From the NCBI GenBank assembly GCA_027946555.1, contig JAPEVC010000100.1:60650-124649 (forward strand): a stretch of DNA of 64,000 nucleotides, in the 5' to 3' direction. Made by a program: the position numbers and the translations under genes. This stretch comes from Gnomoniopsis sp. IMI 355080. Its lineage: Eukaryota > Ascomycota > Sordariomycetes > Diaporthales > Gnomoniaceae. Of the stretch, positions 9,671-21,495 are shown piece by piece (the first letter of the stretch is position 1; each line of letters opens with the position of its first letter). The notes beneath the pieces were generated by a model. It ran no database searches, had not been told where the DNA came from, and worked only from the letters and a program-made list of their open reading frames with translations.

Positions 9671-12600
9671 CTACATCGAGCGTGGGAATCAAGGTAGGGG
9701 AAAAATTGGATATAGTTTTTCGCGATGCGCTAATCTGGCTACCGCTATCTTTTGTATCCGTCCTCTAACCAAAAGGGGGGGGGGTCAGATGCAGGCTGGC
9801 CGCCTAGGTGGCTTACCTTCCTTCGGTGGTTGGTGTGAATGGCGTTATATCCGTAATGAGCGGTGCCATTTTTGGATGCGGCCTACAAATTTGATCGTAG
9901 TATGAAATCAAGGAATTGGACACTCAGATGGATGGTTGGAAGTTTGGTGACGCGGAGGAAGTTTTCGATCGGTGAAGGCGGATGATGAGAATGGTGATGA
10001 ACAGCAGCGGGATGCGTTCCAATGAATTTATATGGCCAATAGCGACCGCAGATCTCCAGCTGGACATTTCAAGACCTCGGTGAAGGAGTTGTTTCGGAGC
10101 GAGACCGGCTGTGCCAGACCGTTTCTGTAGGGTCTTCGTGAACGCCTCGCTCAGAGTACCAAACCAACCAGGAAGATTATAAGAATGCCTCCGGCTACTT
10201 AGGTACTTGAACAACGAGCCAGTCAGGAGATACATGCCATTCTCTTTACATCATACAAGACCACGGGTTTGATTAATCCTTGGTCCCAGTATGACACGTG
10301 CCTGCTTGACACTTTTGGAGAAAAATGCGAGAATTTCTGCGCCTCAATGCTAGCTTGGAAAACATATTGCAACCCTGTATTGATTGATAGCTGGGCAACT
10401 TGATGCACTTCGGCGTGTGACAGGCTTGATGACAATACGTCTCTCAGAGTAGGCAGGTTCCATAGCATATTTATTGACGAATTCTAGGGTCATCTGAAGC
10501 ACCATATTTGAGGAAATGGGATATTTGATACCTTCGTGTTTCCCGTCAATAGCGGTTTCAGTGAACATATTTTTGCGTCTTCGGCGATGGCTGACTTATA
10601 GAATAAGTACATACTTCTCGTCCGGTCGAGTTCATCGCAATTTGCTTGCCATGTGTGCGCAAGCATTTGGTTAGTGCATTTTCTACGAGCTTCAATAGGT
10701 GTTGAACGGTAACGGGTATCAAATAATGTTGGTTCATTGAGGCCCGGCAGTGGAACATGGGAGATGGTTCCAAGGTTGCTTTCGTGATCTTTGCTCAACG
10801 AAGATTGATCCAGGGGCCTAGCTCCAGCCTCATCAACTAGCTAAGCCCTAAGACGGCCTGTAAATTACTGAGGATGGGCTGCTTACAAGAGGTGGCCGCG
10901 ATCGGTATCTGTCTTCTCGCTAACCCCGTGATGCTTTCAAGAAAGTGCTGGTGGCAGTGCCGTCCCAGCTGATTGTGCGGCCCGTTCAACTGTCTCTTCA
11001 AGTCTTGATAGTGCAGGAGCTGTTTCTATCATCACGTACATTTTTCAACCTCTTAGATGAGGCCATGTGGTCTATAAATTAGGCATCCGTGTAGCGGACC
11101 TACCATCGAAAAGCTGGGGCGCTGCACAGATCGAAAACCGAGCCTGACCGCTTACCGGTCAACGGCCTATTTTGTTGTCTAAGCCTCCTTGGGCATCAAT
11201 CCTGCTCCAACTTCTGACGTATAAGTTCCCCATCTGTCGTTCTTCGACCTGGAAAGCTTGCGACTCACTTGTCTTGCAGCCTTGCGAGTCGAAGGAGCCG
11301 TGGCCGCCCGACTTCACAGGTTCAGTTCAGACGGGATCCATCTTTGGAAGTGAGTCATATTGCCTTAGAAGAAATGCTTCCTTTCCTCTCAAATTTGATT
11401 CCATTTTATGAATCCATATAATCGCAGTAGGATCAGCAGAAGTTACAAAACCTTTGGTCGGCTCAACATTAGAACTGGCTTGGACTTTTTGTCTGGTCAC
11501 ATCCTGCCAGAGACCGCGCGCAGGACTTCATGGCTCGCTCATTCGAAGAAAGTAGGTTTGAATTCTCATGTTGACGTCACTGTGTCACGCCCTGACATGA
11601 TTTTTTTCAGCAGGAGATACGAGCCGCGATCTTTCCTTGCGCCAACATACTGGAGTCAAAGGGCCTGGACAGTATCAGCTGGTGAGTGTATTTCTTTCCA
11701 ACCTGCAGACTCCCATTTCTCGATTTTATTTGGAATCCGCTGTGATTCCTTTCTGAGTTGAATGTCGTAGAATCGGTTGATAGTATTTACGAAGTTATAG
11801 AGCGCATTATTCTTTTCTTCTGTTTGGGAGCCACCCTGAATACCTAGCTACCTACCCTATGGCACACCAATTCATGGACTACATCAGTTGCAGGACATCC
11901 GTTACGGGACATATATTCACGCGACGTCGACAGCGACTTTCGGAGTCTTACTCGAGCAGATCATGATGTGTTATGGCTCGGTATATAGTGTCGTATGCGT
12001 GGTTTTGCTTGTTCTCGTCGGTGTGCAAACACTAGAAGAGGCTGAAGAGGTCACCGCCTTGGCTTCTGTCAATATTCTATCGAGATCGAGAAAGAGAGGA
12101 TATACATGCAACTTCGAGCCTCCACGGTCGGATACGACTTCCATACTTCGCAGAGCCTGAGAGTATCAGCCCAATCAAAGTACTGCGAAGCAGCTACCTA
12201 GATATCCGTTCGCAAGGAGGAGGGTTATCGAGAAGATATGACGAGCGATAGATTGTCGTATCGGGGGAGTAGGTGTGAGCGATTCGATGAAGGAGTTTGG
12301 CAGAGTCGACACTGCGATTTGACGATTTTGCTAACAGATCAAAGTTCTCGGGTACTCGGAAAATCGACTAGCGACTGAGCAGAGGCCACGAACTCAGCGG
12401 CGGAAAACAATGGCGGAATTCGAAGAGGACGAGCCCCATAACCCACAATATGAAGTTTGACGAGACCAGGCAAGGATAGAAACTCGAGACCAAAAGAAAA
12501 GAAGGAAGGGAGTTGCTTGAGAAAGGACTTCCACAGGAACTGGCACGCCCCTGAAATTTTGCAACTTCGATCTCAACTACCCAAAAGGCACATCGAAGCC

Positions 12601-15600
12601 CGCGGAAGCCACCTACGTATAAGTCACAGCCCCTTTGGTCTATTAGGTACCTTACAATCATGCCGCCAGTGTGGAAATACCGGATGTCAGGCGTCAAGCT
12701 GCAGGATCGCGATGGCACCATCCTCGCGGTCGTGTGGAGAGCACACACACCAAGTCCCCTTCGGTATCGTTTCCCGGAGGCCAGCTGGACTGGAGATCCG
12801 CAACTTTTCCTGAAAAAGAAGTCTCCGCATATAAATTGCATCAATACGCCGCTATGATTACTCATCACCCCATCATGGATTTGACCTGTCACTTGAGTCT
12901 ATTCCTCAAGTCGGTCATATTCAGAAGTTCGGCACACGACTACCGCCAGCAGAACCAGGTGGTCAAAAGTCGCAGTACAAGGTGTCAGAACTCGGGGTTG
13001 AAAGGTAGAATGATGCAAGAAATATCCATGACGAGACAAGTTTGCAGCTTTGGGATACTCACACAAAGAAGTCGACATTGGTGGGTTTACGGGCCCACAA
13101 GGAGGTGTCGTCGACTGTGGGGATCCATGGACGGGGTAAGCCCCTGGATGTCAACTGAAGAACAATTGGCCCGGCACGCTATTCAGCGGGATCTGAGTCG
13201 CTTCGGGCGCTAAATGCGGGAGGCCGTGCGCCTACGATTCAGTGGAGATTGAATTTGAGCCGCATGATCAATCTCGCCAACACACATTGGACAATAACTC
13301 TGCCGGATGTGTGCGCCGGTGTGTGTGTCCTCTGGGCCTTATTCACCGTCCAAGAGACACAATCCAAGGTTTCATACGTGTCCGCGGCTTGTCATTCGCC
13401 CGGAGAAGACTGATAGATGCCCAGGTTTGCTTCTTGCCGAGCTTTGATCAGGGACAGCGCTGGTCTTGAGTTCCGTGAACATGGATGTTCTCATTCAGAG
13501 GATCGGAGGCCAAAGTCAAGTACCATCAAGCATCGTCACCACAACGACTTGGAAGGCCTTTTCATGTCGAGCCTGTGACCGGTCAGGATGTGAGTGGCTC
13601 TTTGAAGGCTTGCCGTCTCTATATGTGCGCTCTTTCCAGGGTTTCACTCGGCACTCGCTGAGCACTCGGATTTCCAGAGAATGAGGCCTAGAACGCGGTC
13701 TATTTGTGTTTCCCAGACCTCAAAAAAGTGGGTCATAGTCGCATGAGCCGGTGACAGTACAACCTTCGACAGACACGCATCTGTGGCTAGGTGGCGCTCA
13801 TCGACTAGCGGGTGTCTTCGAGCTCAGAGGGACTATGTCTTACTATTCTCGAGTATGCAGTGAACAAGGGACTCTGAACTGTGTCATTTAATTATAAGGC
13901 CCATAGCCTATATCAAGGTGGGAGTTAGTGCACACAGGCGGTACAAGAGTGCTGCATCGCTCTTGAACACCGATCAGGGACCCATCGGACAACAACGACA
14001 TGGAAAGAGGGAATAATTTTACAGCGGTCATCGGCATCACAACTTTTCAACATGGTGCATCGAAATTGTTATTTTAGGATTGTATGAACCTTGGAACCCA
14101 GGTCTGCAAACTCAGGACGATCTTGGCATGAGCGAACCCATTGGTAGCTATTGACACATCGTTTGCTACTCGGAAGGTAAGTTTCTACAAACAACTTTGT
14201 AATTGTCCTGGATATCCGGCCAAACTGACTTTCATTCACAGAATCAGAAACTCATGTATCGAGGAGCTAGACGAGCCATCTTGGGACCAGTCAGGTTTGA
14301 GTATTATGGCTTCAACCCCGTCATTTGAGAAGAAAGAATGTTTGGTTTCAACGACTAGCCTTCAACTTTATTAGGTCTTTACAGTTGGTGATCCCACCAT
14401 GGCTTCCAAAATTATTGCGGTATTAATTATCCGACTGCAGACGCGCACGTAAGACCGGCACCACAACAAGCGCTGTATGGTGTCAAAAGACTCAAGAGCT
14501 ATCAACATTCGCCCATAGAGTTTGGTTCTGGCTGTTCATCCTGCATTCGCTACATTCTTCGGCTTCCAGTCAACAAGAAATATCATGTCTGTCAACGTTC
14601 CTGATAGTACAAAATCAGCTTGGTGTCTGCGATCCATCAGACGAGAGCACTCTGAGAAAGAGCGCCATCATCATCATCCCCGCCGGACCCCGGGTAGACC
14701 ATGTCTACCAACGGGCTCATGAGTCACATTATCTTTTCACGCCTTGCACAACTGCTCACTTGTCAACTTACAGCCTGTCAGCCGATGCCTAGCCCGTGTA
14801 CACCAACCGCCCCAGCGGCCGCCTGGGTGACCAAACCGACAGACCCAAATCACACACATGTCGACAAAAGTTCACGCCTTTGTGGAAAAACATTGATGTA
14901 CCTCCAACTCAGACGCCTTTCGCCCACTCACTTCGGAGTCACGCGGTCACCGTGCTTACCAGTCTATGATTCTGTGGGGAATTCCTTCAGTCTCACGCCG
15001 CTCCTTCTTGTTTCAGCCCTGGAATTAGATCCGCAGGGTGGAGCGAGAACTTCTGCGATCTGCTAGGAAGCGTGTGCGGACCCTTCGGAAGGCATTTTAC
15101 GGAAAATCAGCCGCTGTCTTCCACCTGAAGGATGTGGCTCAGGGCTTTTGGTCGCCTACACGCCCGACACAGCCGGTGTGAACAGAATAGGTACTGGTAC
15201 AATGAATGGTACCTCATTGTTGAGGAAGCCAAAAGTGTTGACCGGCGCAGATAAATTTTCATATGTTCTGCCTTGCATTCTTACTGCATCAAAGGCTTCC
15301 TCCATCACTCGGTCCCATATCGGAGTAAAGCTTAGCGTCTCGCAAGGATGGAAAAGCACGTTTGAATGGTCGGAAATACCTAGCATACCTAGGTATATTG
15401 CGCAATGTCCTTTAGTCCGATCCAAACTCCTTCCACGCGATCCAGCAACTTCATCAGGCTAAGACTTCCATGGTTTGGTTGCCTTACCCGTACGGTGTCT
15501 CTGACGGGAAGCTCGGATGAGCCTTTACTGCACCCTGCGACACTCAATTTGGAGTCGCAAGCATGGATCGGAGCAAAGGACCTAATCAGAGCGTCATCTA

Positions 15601-17000
15601 CAATGGGGTTATGCGGTATTGCGGCGCCTCGGTCAGCACCGGACTCCAGGACAGTACGGATGCCTTCTTCCTGGATCCGCGATATCAAGTATCAAGAATC
15701 GCAATCCAGCTAAAGAATCTCGTGGGCCAGCAATGTCGGTGGAGCGCAAAGAATACAAGAATTCGGTCTAGTATGCGCCCCCATGCATCTTCGTCACCCT
15801 TGCTCACCAGCCTCTCGGCGAAAATCGGAGCCGCGGTGTTACCCTCGGACTATTTCCTTTTCGCTGGGCAATTTGAGAGATGCCTTGAATGAGTGGCCCC
15901 CATCAAAGCCATATCCCCGACTATGTTTATCGCTACTACTGTCCTCATTAACAAAGCCGGGCCGTTTTGAGAATCAGGCAGCAATCATCTCAGCATTGTG
16001 GACTCGGAGCGAGGTGCCTCGGCTCGAAGCTGCCCCAGGCCTGGATAAAAGCAGCTTTTGATGGTCCCAAAATGCACAACCGCGAAAGCATGGGTTCCTT
16101 TGGAGGGTTCTTTGGCTAGCTAGCAAGGCTGGTTGGATGTCGATTTCGGGGCCATGCAGTGCGCCGCATGGCAGTTGATTCAAAAGTCCAAATCCCGTCG
16201 ACCTGCCCGCCTGCATCATTCTTATGGAAACTCGTGCCGCCACTTACTTATTTCTGGTGTGCATCTTTGTTTGCCTTGTTGCCTCCCCTTTGAATCCAGC
16301 CCTGAGTAGATGAGAGGGTGTGCTCGAAGAGTCTTCGTTCTCTCTATCAATTGCACGTTCAATGCATGCCCTACAGTTTTCCTGCATTCGGCGGTGCTCC
16401 AGCCAAAGCCTGGTATACTGGTATGTGCTGGGCCTTGATAAGATCTGCTGCCGCCCCCACATCCTCAGTTGCACAAAGTGGTGTGAGCATAAAAGCACCT
16501 TCTTTTCTGCACGGGAGCAATTTCACCGCAACCGCATGCAACCACATGACAGGCAATGCTCGCGTCTGGAACATGACCCTCACCTTGGGGTTAGGTTCCT
16601 TATTAGAACAAGGCTTACAGCCGGTCAAGCGATGCGTCTAATACAAGCCACTGACTGGTCTTCCACCCTTCATGAACTCTGCACTTCCTATCACCTTCTA
16701 CTGCAGAAGTCTGCTTCTAGTGGTAGCTCACGTCATTTCATGCACAACCTCCAAAGACCATCACCGAGCCCTTGTGCAGCTCAACATAGCAATGATATCA
16801 CAAAGGTCTGATGATACCAATCCCCTTTGAGACATCTGCCTTATAGGCTTGAGGCCCGTGACCCATTCTATGTTGCACAATCAGCCCCCAAACACCAGAA
16901 CAAACTGGTGGGACGAGATTCACGCTAAGCAGACTACTTATCTGATGTTCTTTTGCGGGGTCATCTAGAAGACATTTTGCCTTGTGTCTTGAATGAAAAA

Positions 17001-17013
17001 CCCCCCCCCCCCC
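17001..17013. repeat. Run of 13 C
   Basis: Mononucleotide tract in non-coding DNA; it could form an i-motif or G-quadruplex-like structure and is prone to length errors in sequencing. Confidence 0.9.
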
Positions 17014-17200
17014 ATCTAGATGCAGCACGTATGTACAAGTATGCATGTCATCCCGTCTTTGGTCGACGCCATCCCGACCTACCCTGCCCACTATCAAAAG
17101 CATGGCGCTCGCGTGTATGCACGCGTGCGTGGATCTCACGTTGAGCTTGAGGCTGCAAACATGCAAGTCGGTGCTTACAAGAGGGGTAAATAATTACATG

Positions 17201-17220
17201 AATATATATATATATATATG
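17201..17220. repeat. (AT)n microsatellite
   Basis: About nine AT units in a row in non-coding DNA. Confidence 0.9.
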
Positions 17221-18354
17221 AATAATAAGGCAGGTCAACTTGATCGAGTGTGACGTGCACACCTGGGCCGTTTCACAGCATATCTATAGGGCAACAGAAA
17301 CTGAAGGTCGTCACACCTTACAGAGGTGCAGTAGTGTGTATCGAGATGATTCTCGTCCTCCTCTCAAAAGATAAGAGCATATGTGGATAGCTGTAGGTAT
17401 CTGAACACGGCTGCTACATTCGAATTCGCTGTCACATTCCCAGGTGATTGTGCCTCGTTCAAAACAACTATTGATCATCTGCAGTCAAGACAAGGCCTCT
17501 AAGATGTCATAAAAGGCAGGCTCATGATAGTTTGATCTACCTCGATGTCTGAGAAGTTGTATTGTCAGTGTGTTTGTTAGGGTCACAACTTTCGCAAGTG
17601 CAGTTTGTCAATGGTGTGGTGTTTCCTAAATTGAAGCGCTGCAATTGGGACCCTCACAACTCCCCCATCAATAATACGCTCTTGGAGCGATGCATGTCTC
17701 TTTGCAGTGTTGCACTCTTTCATGCATAATAGCCATCTTTCGGCAAGAAGCCAGATACTGTGCTTGTGTAAGTCGGACGCATCGTTGCCGGTCTTGGGGA
17801 TGACTGTGTGCACCGAGCCCGCCTTGCTACAATGCGTAATACTGCATATTAGGCAAGCTTGTGGACCAGTCCTCCAAGCTGTCTCGAGTCCAAGTTGCAC
17901 AGAGAGCCTGGAATTGTAGAATGTCACCGAACACAATTGGAATGCTGCTAGAAAACATCTGGAACAACGTAGAAGGCATCCAGAAGCGTTCCAAAGGAAA
18001 GGTCCTCTGACGTGATATCTGAGATGTCTGTGGGCTACCCTTGCCTTGTTGCCTTCTTTGCCTTGCATACCACTCGGCCCCCGATCTGAATCTCGATGGT
18101 AACCTACTGCCTGACAAGGCTGGGTATGAGTGGGCTCTGGTAGACTACATCAACACCTGAGCTCAGCCCTATGGCTGCCCACACAGCTGCTTATTTCTTG
18201 ACTAGCAAGCCAGTATATGAGCCAAAATGGTGGTTAACCTTGATGTTTTTGTACCTTGAAAGTTGTACATGCGTCAAGACATCAGTTGGAATCGTAAACA
18301 AAGGGACGCCTAGCCTTAGCTCAGCGGCTGGTAAAGTCGAGCTCTTCTCAGCTT

Positions 18355-19092
18355 CTAGGTCGTAAATAGTCCTTGTTTAAGGGAATTAGTAACTAGCATT
18401 ACAGAACCTCCACAATATCCACGTCGCAAATACATTCTGTAAAAGTGCTGAAATCGTCCTCTACCCTCCAATCTAGTCATGATCATACTTCTTTGAAATG
18501 TTAAATATACTCCTGCCTGACCAACACCAACATAATACTCACAGATAGAACCACCTGAATATTTGCTTTTCTGAAGAAACTCCCTCTTACAGCATCGCCA
18601 TAGGAAGACGATGAAAAGGTAACGTATTTGTAGGTCTGAACCATTGACGCAGGTCTTTTGACCGGGACAAAAGAGCGCAAGACTCCAAAGAGGGCAAACC
18701 GCAAGGAAAATGACGAGACACCGGAGGTGTATTTTAGTCCACCGGGCACTTTCTCGAGGCAATTTGTCAAGGAACGTCTGTTGAAGGAAGGCGAGGACGC
18801 CGTCCCGATCCAATAAATCCAAGGGAGACCACCAGTGATTCGGTTGTGGCAGAGCTTGGCCAGGTAGGCCACCAGCTCGACGAAGTAAAGTCCAAGGTTT
18901 CAGGGTCGGCGACCGAGAAGAATGACTACCAAATGATCCTAGGCCGAAAGTTTGTCCTCTGGGTTGAAGAAAAAGGTCCATTCCAGGCCCGGGTTTGTGG
19001 TAGAAGCAGAGCAAATGATCCAAATTATCCTGGTTGTAGATCCCGGGCACACAAAGGCAAAACAGTCGTGATACTTCGAATCCATGAGACAT
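18355..19092 (-). other. Long unassigned open frame (246 codons from ATG)
   Basis: An open frame on the minus strand from ATG 19092 to a stop at 18355 (open upstream to 19203 from a TTG). It lies just downstream of the Est1-type gene, on the same strand. Its composition (many W, C, R, L and F) and lack of recognisable motif argue against a real protein, while its length is more than expected by chance at this base composition. A second frame (18872-18501) is open across the same DNA. It may be part of the Est1 gene's 3' region or a decayed gene. Confidence 0.15.
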
Positions 19093-19281
19093 CTCCCAGT
19101 ATTTGGCACGAACGCATGTGAAGTTGTTACTGTACTGTTGTTCGGTATTAGCAGGGGACAATACCAAGCATACCACAAGGTGGTGACACGAACAATTCTG
19201 CAAGCATTTCTGGTTTGAACACAGTCACCGTGACGTGCCATCTTCTGTGACGTGCCAAATGCTGGTGTGTGCATATACTCT

Positions 19282-21495
19282 TCATTCATCCTCCCCCTTC
19301 TCCACCACCATCGAGTCTCCTGCATCGGATGCACCGCCACCTCCGCCCTTCCAGGACTTTGTGGACTCGTCGGCCATGGTCGCTGCGCTATCTGCAGTAG
19401 AGACTCGGGACATCGCATCATCCTGATCACCAAGGGTAGCAGCCTCGTCCGTAAAGTCATGGGCATCCTGATGGAACTCAGGAGTGGCTCTGAATTGCTT
19501 CGTCTGCTCATCATAGACAATCCACTTCTTGTGAGCGGCCAGGTTCCAGCCAAGCCACAGCACACGTTCGCGTCGGTACTCGGTCATAGAAGGGAGCTCA
19601 AATGATTTCTCATCCTCGTCGACTTTGTTGCTACTAAACCAGTCCGACGGGAACAGTGCGTCTGTCCACAGCAGCCCCCGGAGATTCCAATCCTCACAAA
19701 GAGGTCGCTCGCTTGGCTTGGGGAACTCCGGTGACTCGATCCGTTCAAAATGCTTGAAACCGATAGTAAGGGAGGTGAGCATATTTGCCAATAAAGTCCA
19801 AGGAAAGGTGGGTTCGAGATGGCGCATTGCGGGCTCTTTCTTTGCCATGAAAAACATGAAAGATAACCGGACGTTCATATATGGGAGAACATTATTGTCT
19901 CCATAACGCCTGAACACTAGCGAATCACAGTCTTTGACGAGTTCAGAAGCCACACCAAAGATCATGGAGGGTTCTGGGCCAGCTTCTTCACCAGCCTCTT
20001 CCATCTTAGCATCACTCTCCGCCTGTGGAGTGACCACGGACATGATGATATTGCCCTGACCTTGGGCGTTGGACTCGATCTTACCATACTCAAGCAGTGC
20101 GTTGGAATTGGCGATGGCAATGAACGCGCCTGGCTCCATCCAACCCCGCGTAGTGCGCGCGATGTGATTATCAAGCAGCCCGAGAAAGTTAACCTTTGTC
20201 TTCGCATATTCAAGCATTGGATCGTCCAAAGACTTGTGAAGAGGCTTTTCCCTTTCGTTAGTGTTTGACACAATGAAGAGTATGCCGTGCGCTTTGACAA
20301 AGGCGAAATCGATGGGCTGCAGCCGGTTCTGAGTGCCAGTGAGGATAGGGTCGAATAATGTGAGGATGCTGTCACGGGCAGACTTGAACGGCACTGCCAC
20401 ACACAAACTCTTGGTATAGTAGAACAGCTGTTGCACCGCATTGGGCCTGGCCAAAATGGCGAGGTGATGGTGCAGACGACCCGTGGTGGGAGCCTTGTCA
20501 CTTGCTTTTGAATACCAGTGACGGCTGACTCCCGTCCAAATCTCGCGATCCCTAATGTCCTCATCCTCGATTGCCATGCGGTATCTGCCCAAATCACCCA
20601 GACACTCTATCCACGTATCTTCAAATGCGGGCACTGTTTCGTACAAAAGGGCCATCATGGAGTAGGCCAAATAAATAAATGTCAACATATGTTCCAAAGA
20701 TGCAGGTAAACGATGTCGTAAAAGTTCCAGGAAGGAGTGTATTCCATGGCGCCACATCCTCGCCGGCATTGCATATTTCGAGGCAAGTTTTCGTAAAGCT
20801 AGACTCGCCGAGGGATGTTGCGAGGCTAGGAAAAAATCGTGATGTTCGTGGAGTAGTGTTCGATGCAATGCTATCAGAGCTTGCCATTGTTCATTATTCA
20901 ATTTTGCGGCGCTATCCGTTTGCGCAGATTGCGCACTGTCGACCTCTATGCACTTGGACTCCACCATCACGAGCCCTGCGTAAATTCCTTTGACTTCCGC
21001 AACCAGCTGCTCCTGGGAGATTGGTCTTGTCTCGGGCTGTTTGATCATGACAGAGACCGAAGGATCCTCTTCTTCGTCTTGTTGTGGCTGCTCTCTCGAT
21101 CTGCCGCCCTGCTGCCGCCTCCCCGCAGATCGCGGCGGGTGGTGTTTCGACGCGGATTGAGAAGCGGTGGTGTTGCGGGGCAAAGGGGGCTCTCCCTCGG
21201 TCCAGAGTCGTCCTTTGGCTTTTGCTGATGGTCTTGCAGGGAAATCGGAGGTGGATTCGTCGATGCGACTTGTTGTCTCGCGAGTTTGGCCATCGGCATC
21301 GCCATCGTTGACCGAGTTTGCCGGCGATTTGAGTCTTTTTCTGGCAGGCTCGGCGGTGTCGCCGGCGGTGTCAGCACTGCGTCGCAGGGCTGCCGGTGAC
21401 TCCTGTAGGTCTGATTGTGCAGCATTGTCATCGGCGGCAGGTTCTTTGGAGGGAGTGGCTGGCGGTGCCTCTCTATTCAGCTTGTAGGTCAGCAT
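19282..21495 (-). CDS. Est1-type DNA/RNA-binding-domain protein (SMG5/6/7- and Est1-related, fungal)
   Basis: Single uninterrupted exon, 737 aa, ATG at 21495. Residues 1-145 are low-complexity and charged, with a possible nuclear localisation signal (ARKRLK, about 51-56). From about 160 to 420 the protein is helical and holds the pattern typical of fungal Est1-type proteins: a W-x-x-LI-x-LH-x-x-LL-x-EH-x-DF helix (about 204-222), a stretch RMWRHGIHSFLELLR, then W-IECLGDLGRYRMAIED and the tandem helices ending TGRLHHHLAILARPNAVQQLFYYTKSL. This corresponds to the alpha-helical repeat domain of EST1/SMG7 that contacts telomerase RNA or phosphorylated UPF1 in better-known members. No PIN nuclease domain is present at the C-terminus, which is acidic and Ser/Gly-rich. 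Role in telomere or mRNA-decay biology is family-based inference. Confidence 0.88.
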   Translation of the reverse strand: MLTYKLNREAPPATPSKEPAADDNAAQSDLQESPAALRRSADTAGDTAEPARKRLKSPANSVNDGDADGQTRETTSRIDESTSDFPARPSAKAKGRLWTEGEPPLPRNTTASQSASKHHPPRSAGRRQQGGRSREQPQQDEEEDPSVSVMIKQPETRPISQEQLVAEVKGIYAGLVMVESKCIEVDSAQSAQTDSAAKLNNEQWQALIALHRTLLHEHHDFFLASQHPSASLALRKLASKYAMPARMWRHGIHSFLELLRHRLPASLEHMLTFIYLAYSMMALLYETVPAFEDTWIECLGDLGRYRMAIEDEDIRDREIWTGVSRHWYSKASDKAPTTGRLHHHLAILARPNAVQQLFYYTKSLCVAVPFKSARDSILTLFDPILTGTQNRLQPIDFAFVKAHGILFIVSNTNEREKPLHKSLDDPMLEYAKTKVNFLGLLDNHIARTTRGWMEPGAFIAIANSNALLEYGKIESNAQGQGNIIMSVVTPQAESDAKMEEAGEEAGPEPSMIFGVASELVKDCDSLVFRRYGDNNVLPYMNVRLSFMFFMAKKEPAMRHLEPTFPWTLLANMLTSLTIGFKHFERIESPEFPKPSERPLCEDWNLRGLLWTDALFPSDWFSSNKVDEDEKSFELPSMTEYRRERVLWLGWNLAAHKKWIVYDEQTKQFRATPEFHQDAHDFTDEAATLGDQDDAMSRVSTADSAATMADESTKSWKGGGGGASDAGDSMVVEKGEDE

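Larger units (their letters stand above)
9671..18354. other. Gene-poor region, 8.7 kb, no supported gene
   Basis: Open frames are short and overlap in several registers. Stretches with some protein-like character occur at 10235-10798 (minus, two frames offset by a shift), 12660-13470 (plus, three alternating frames) and 15156-15688 (minus), but none begins with a convincing ATG, keeps one frame, or shows a motif I can name, so I treat them as decayed genes or chance. Low-complexity tracts: a 10-G run at 9775-9784, a 13-C run at 17001-17013 and an (AT)9 run at about 17202-17219. One TACCTAGGTA palindrome lies at 15386-15395. Confidence 0.5.

Noticed and set aside
10235..10798. Minus-strand frames that could be one frameshifted protein
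   Set aside because: Joining them needs at least one frameshift and a stop read-through, and no family could be recognised.
11172..12160. Plus-strand frames thought to resemble the end of a HET-domain protein
   Set aside because: The expected P-S-W-S-W-A-S block is not present and the frames do not connect through credible introns.
12368..13213. Frames of 174 (minus) and 180 (plus) codons on opposite strands
   Set aside because: They overlap each other, the plus-strand frame opens on GTG, and neither shows a motif; short protein-like pieces alternate between frames.
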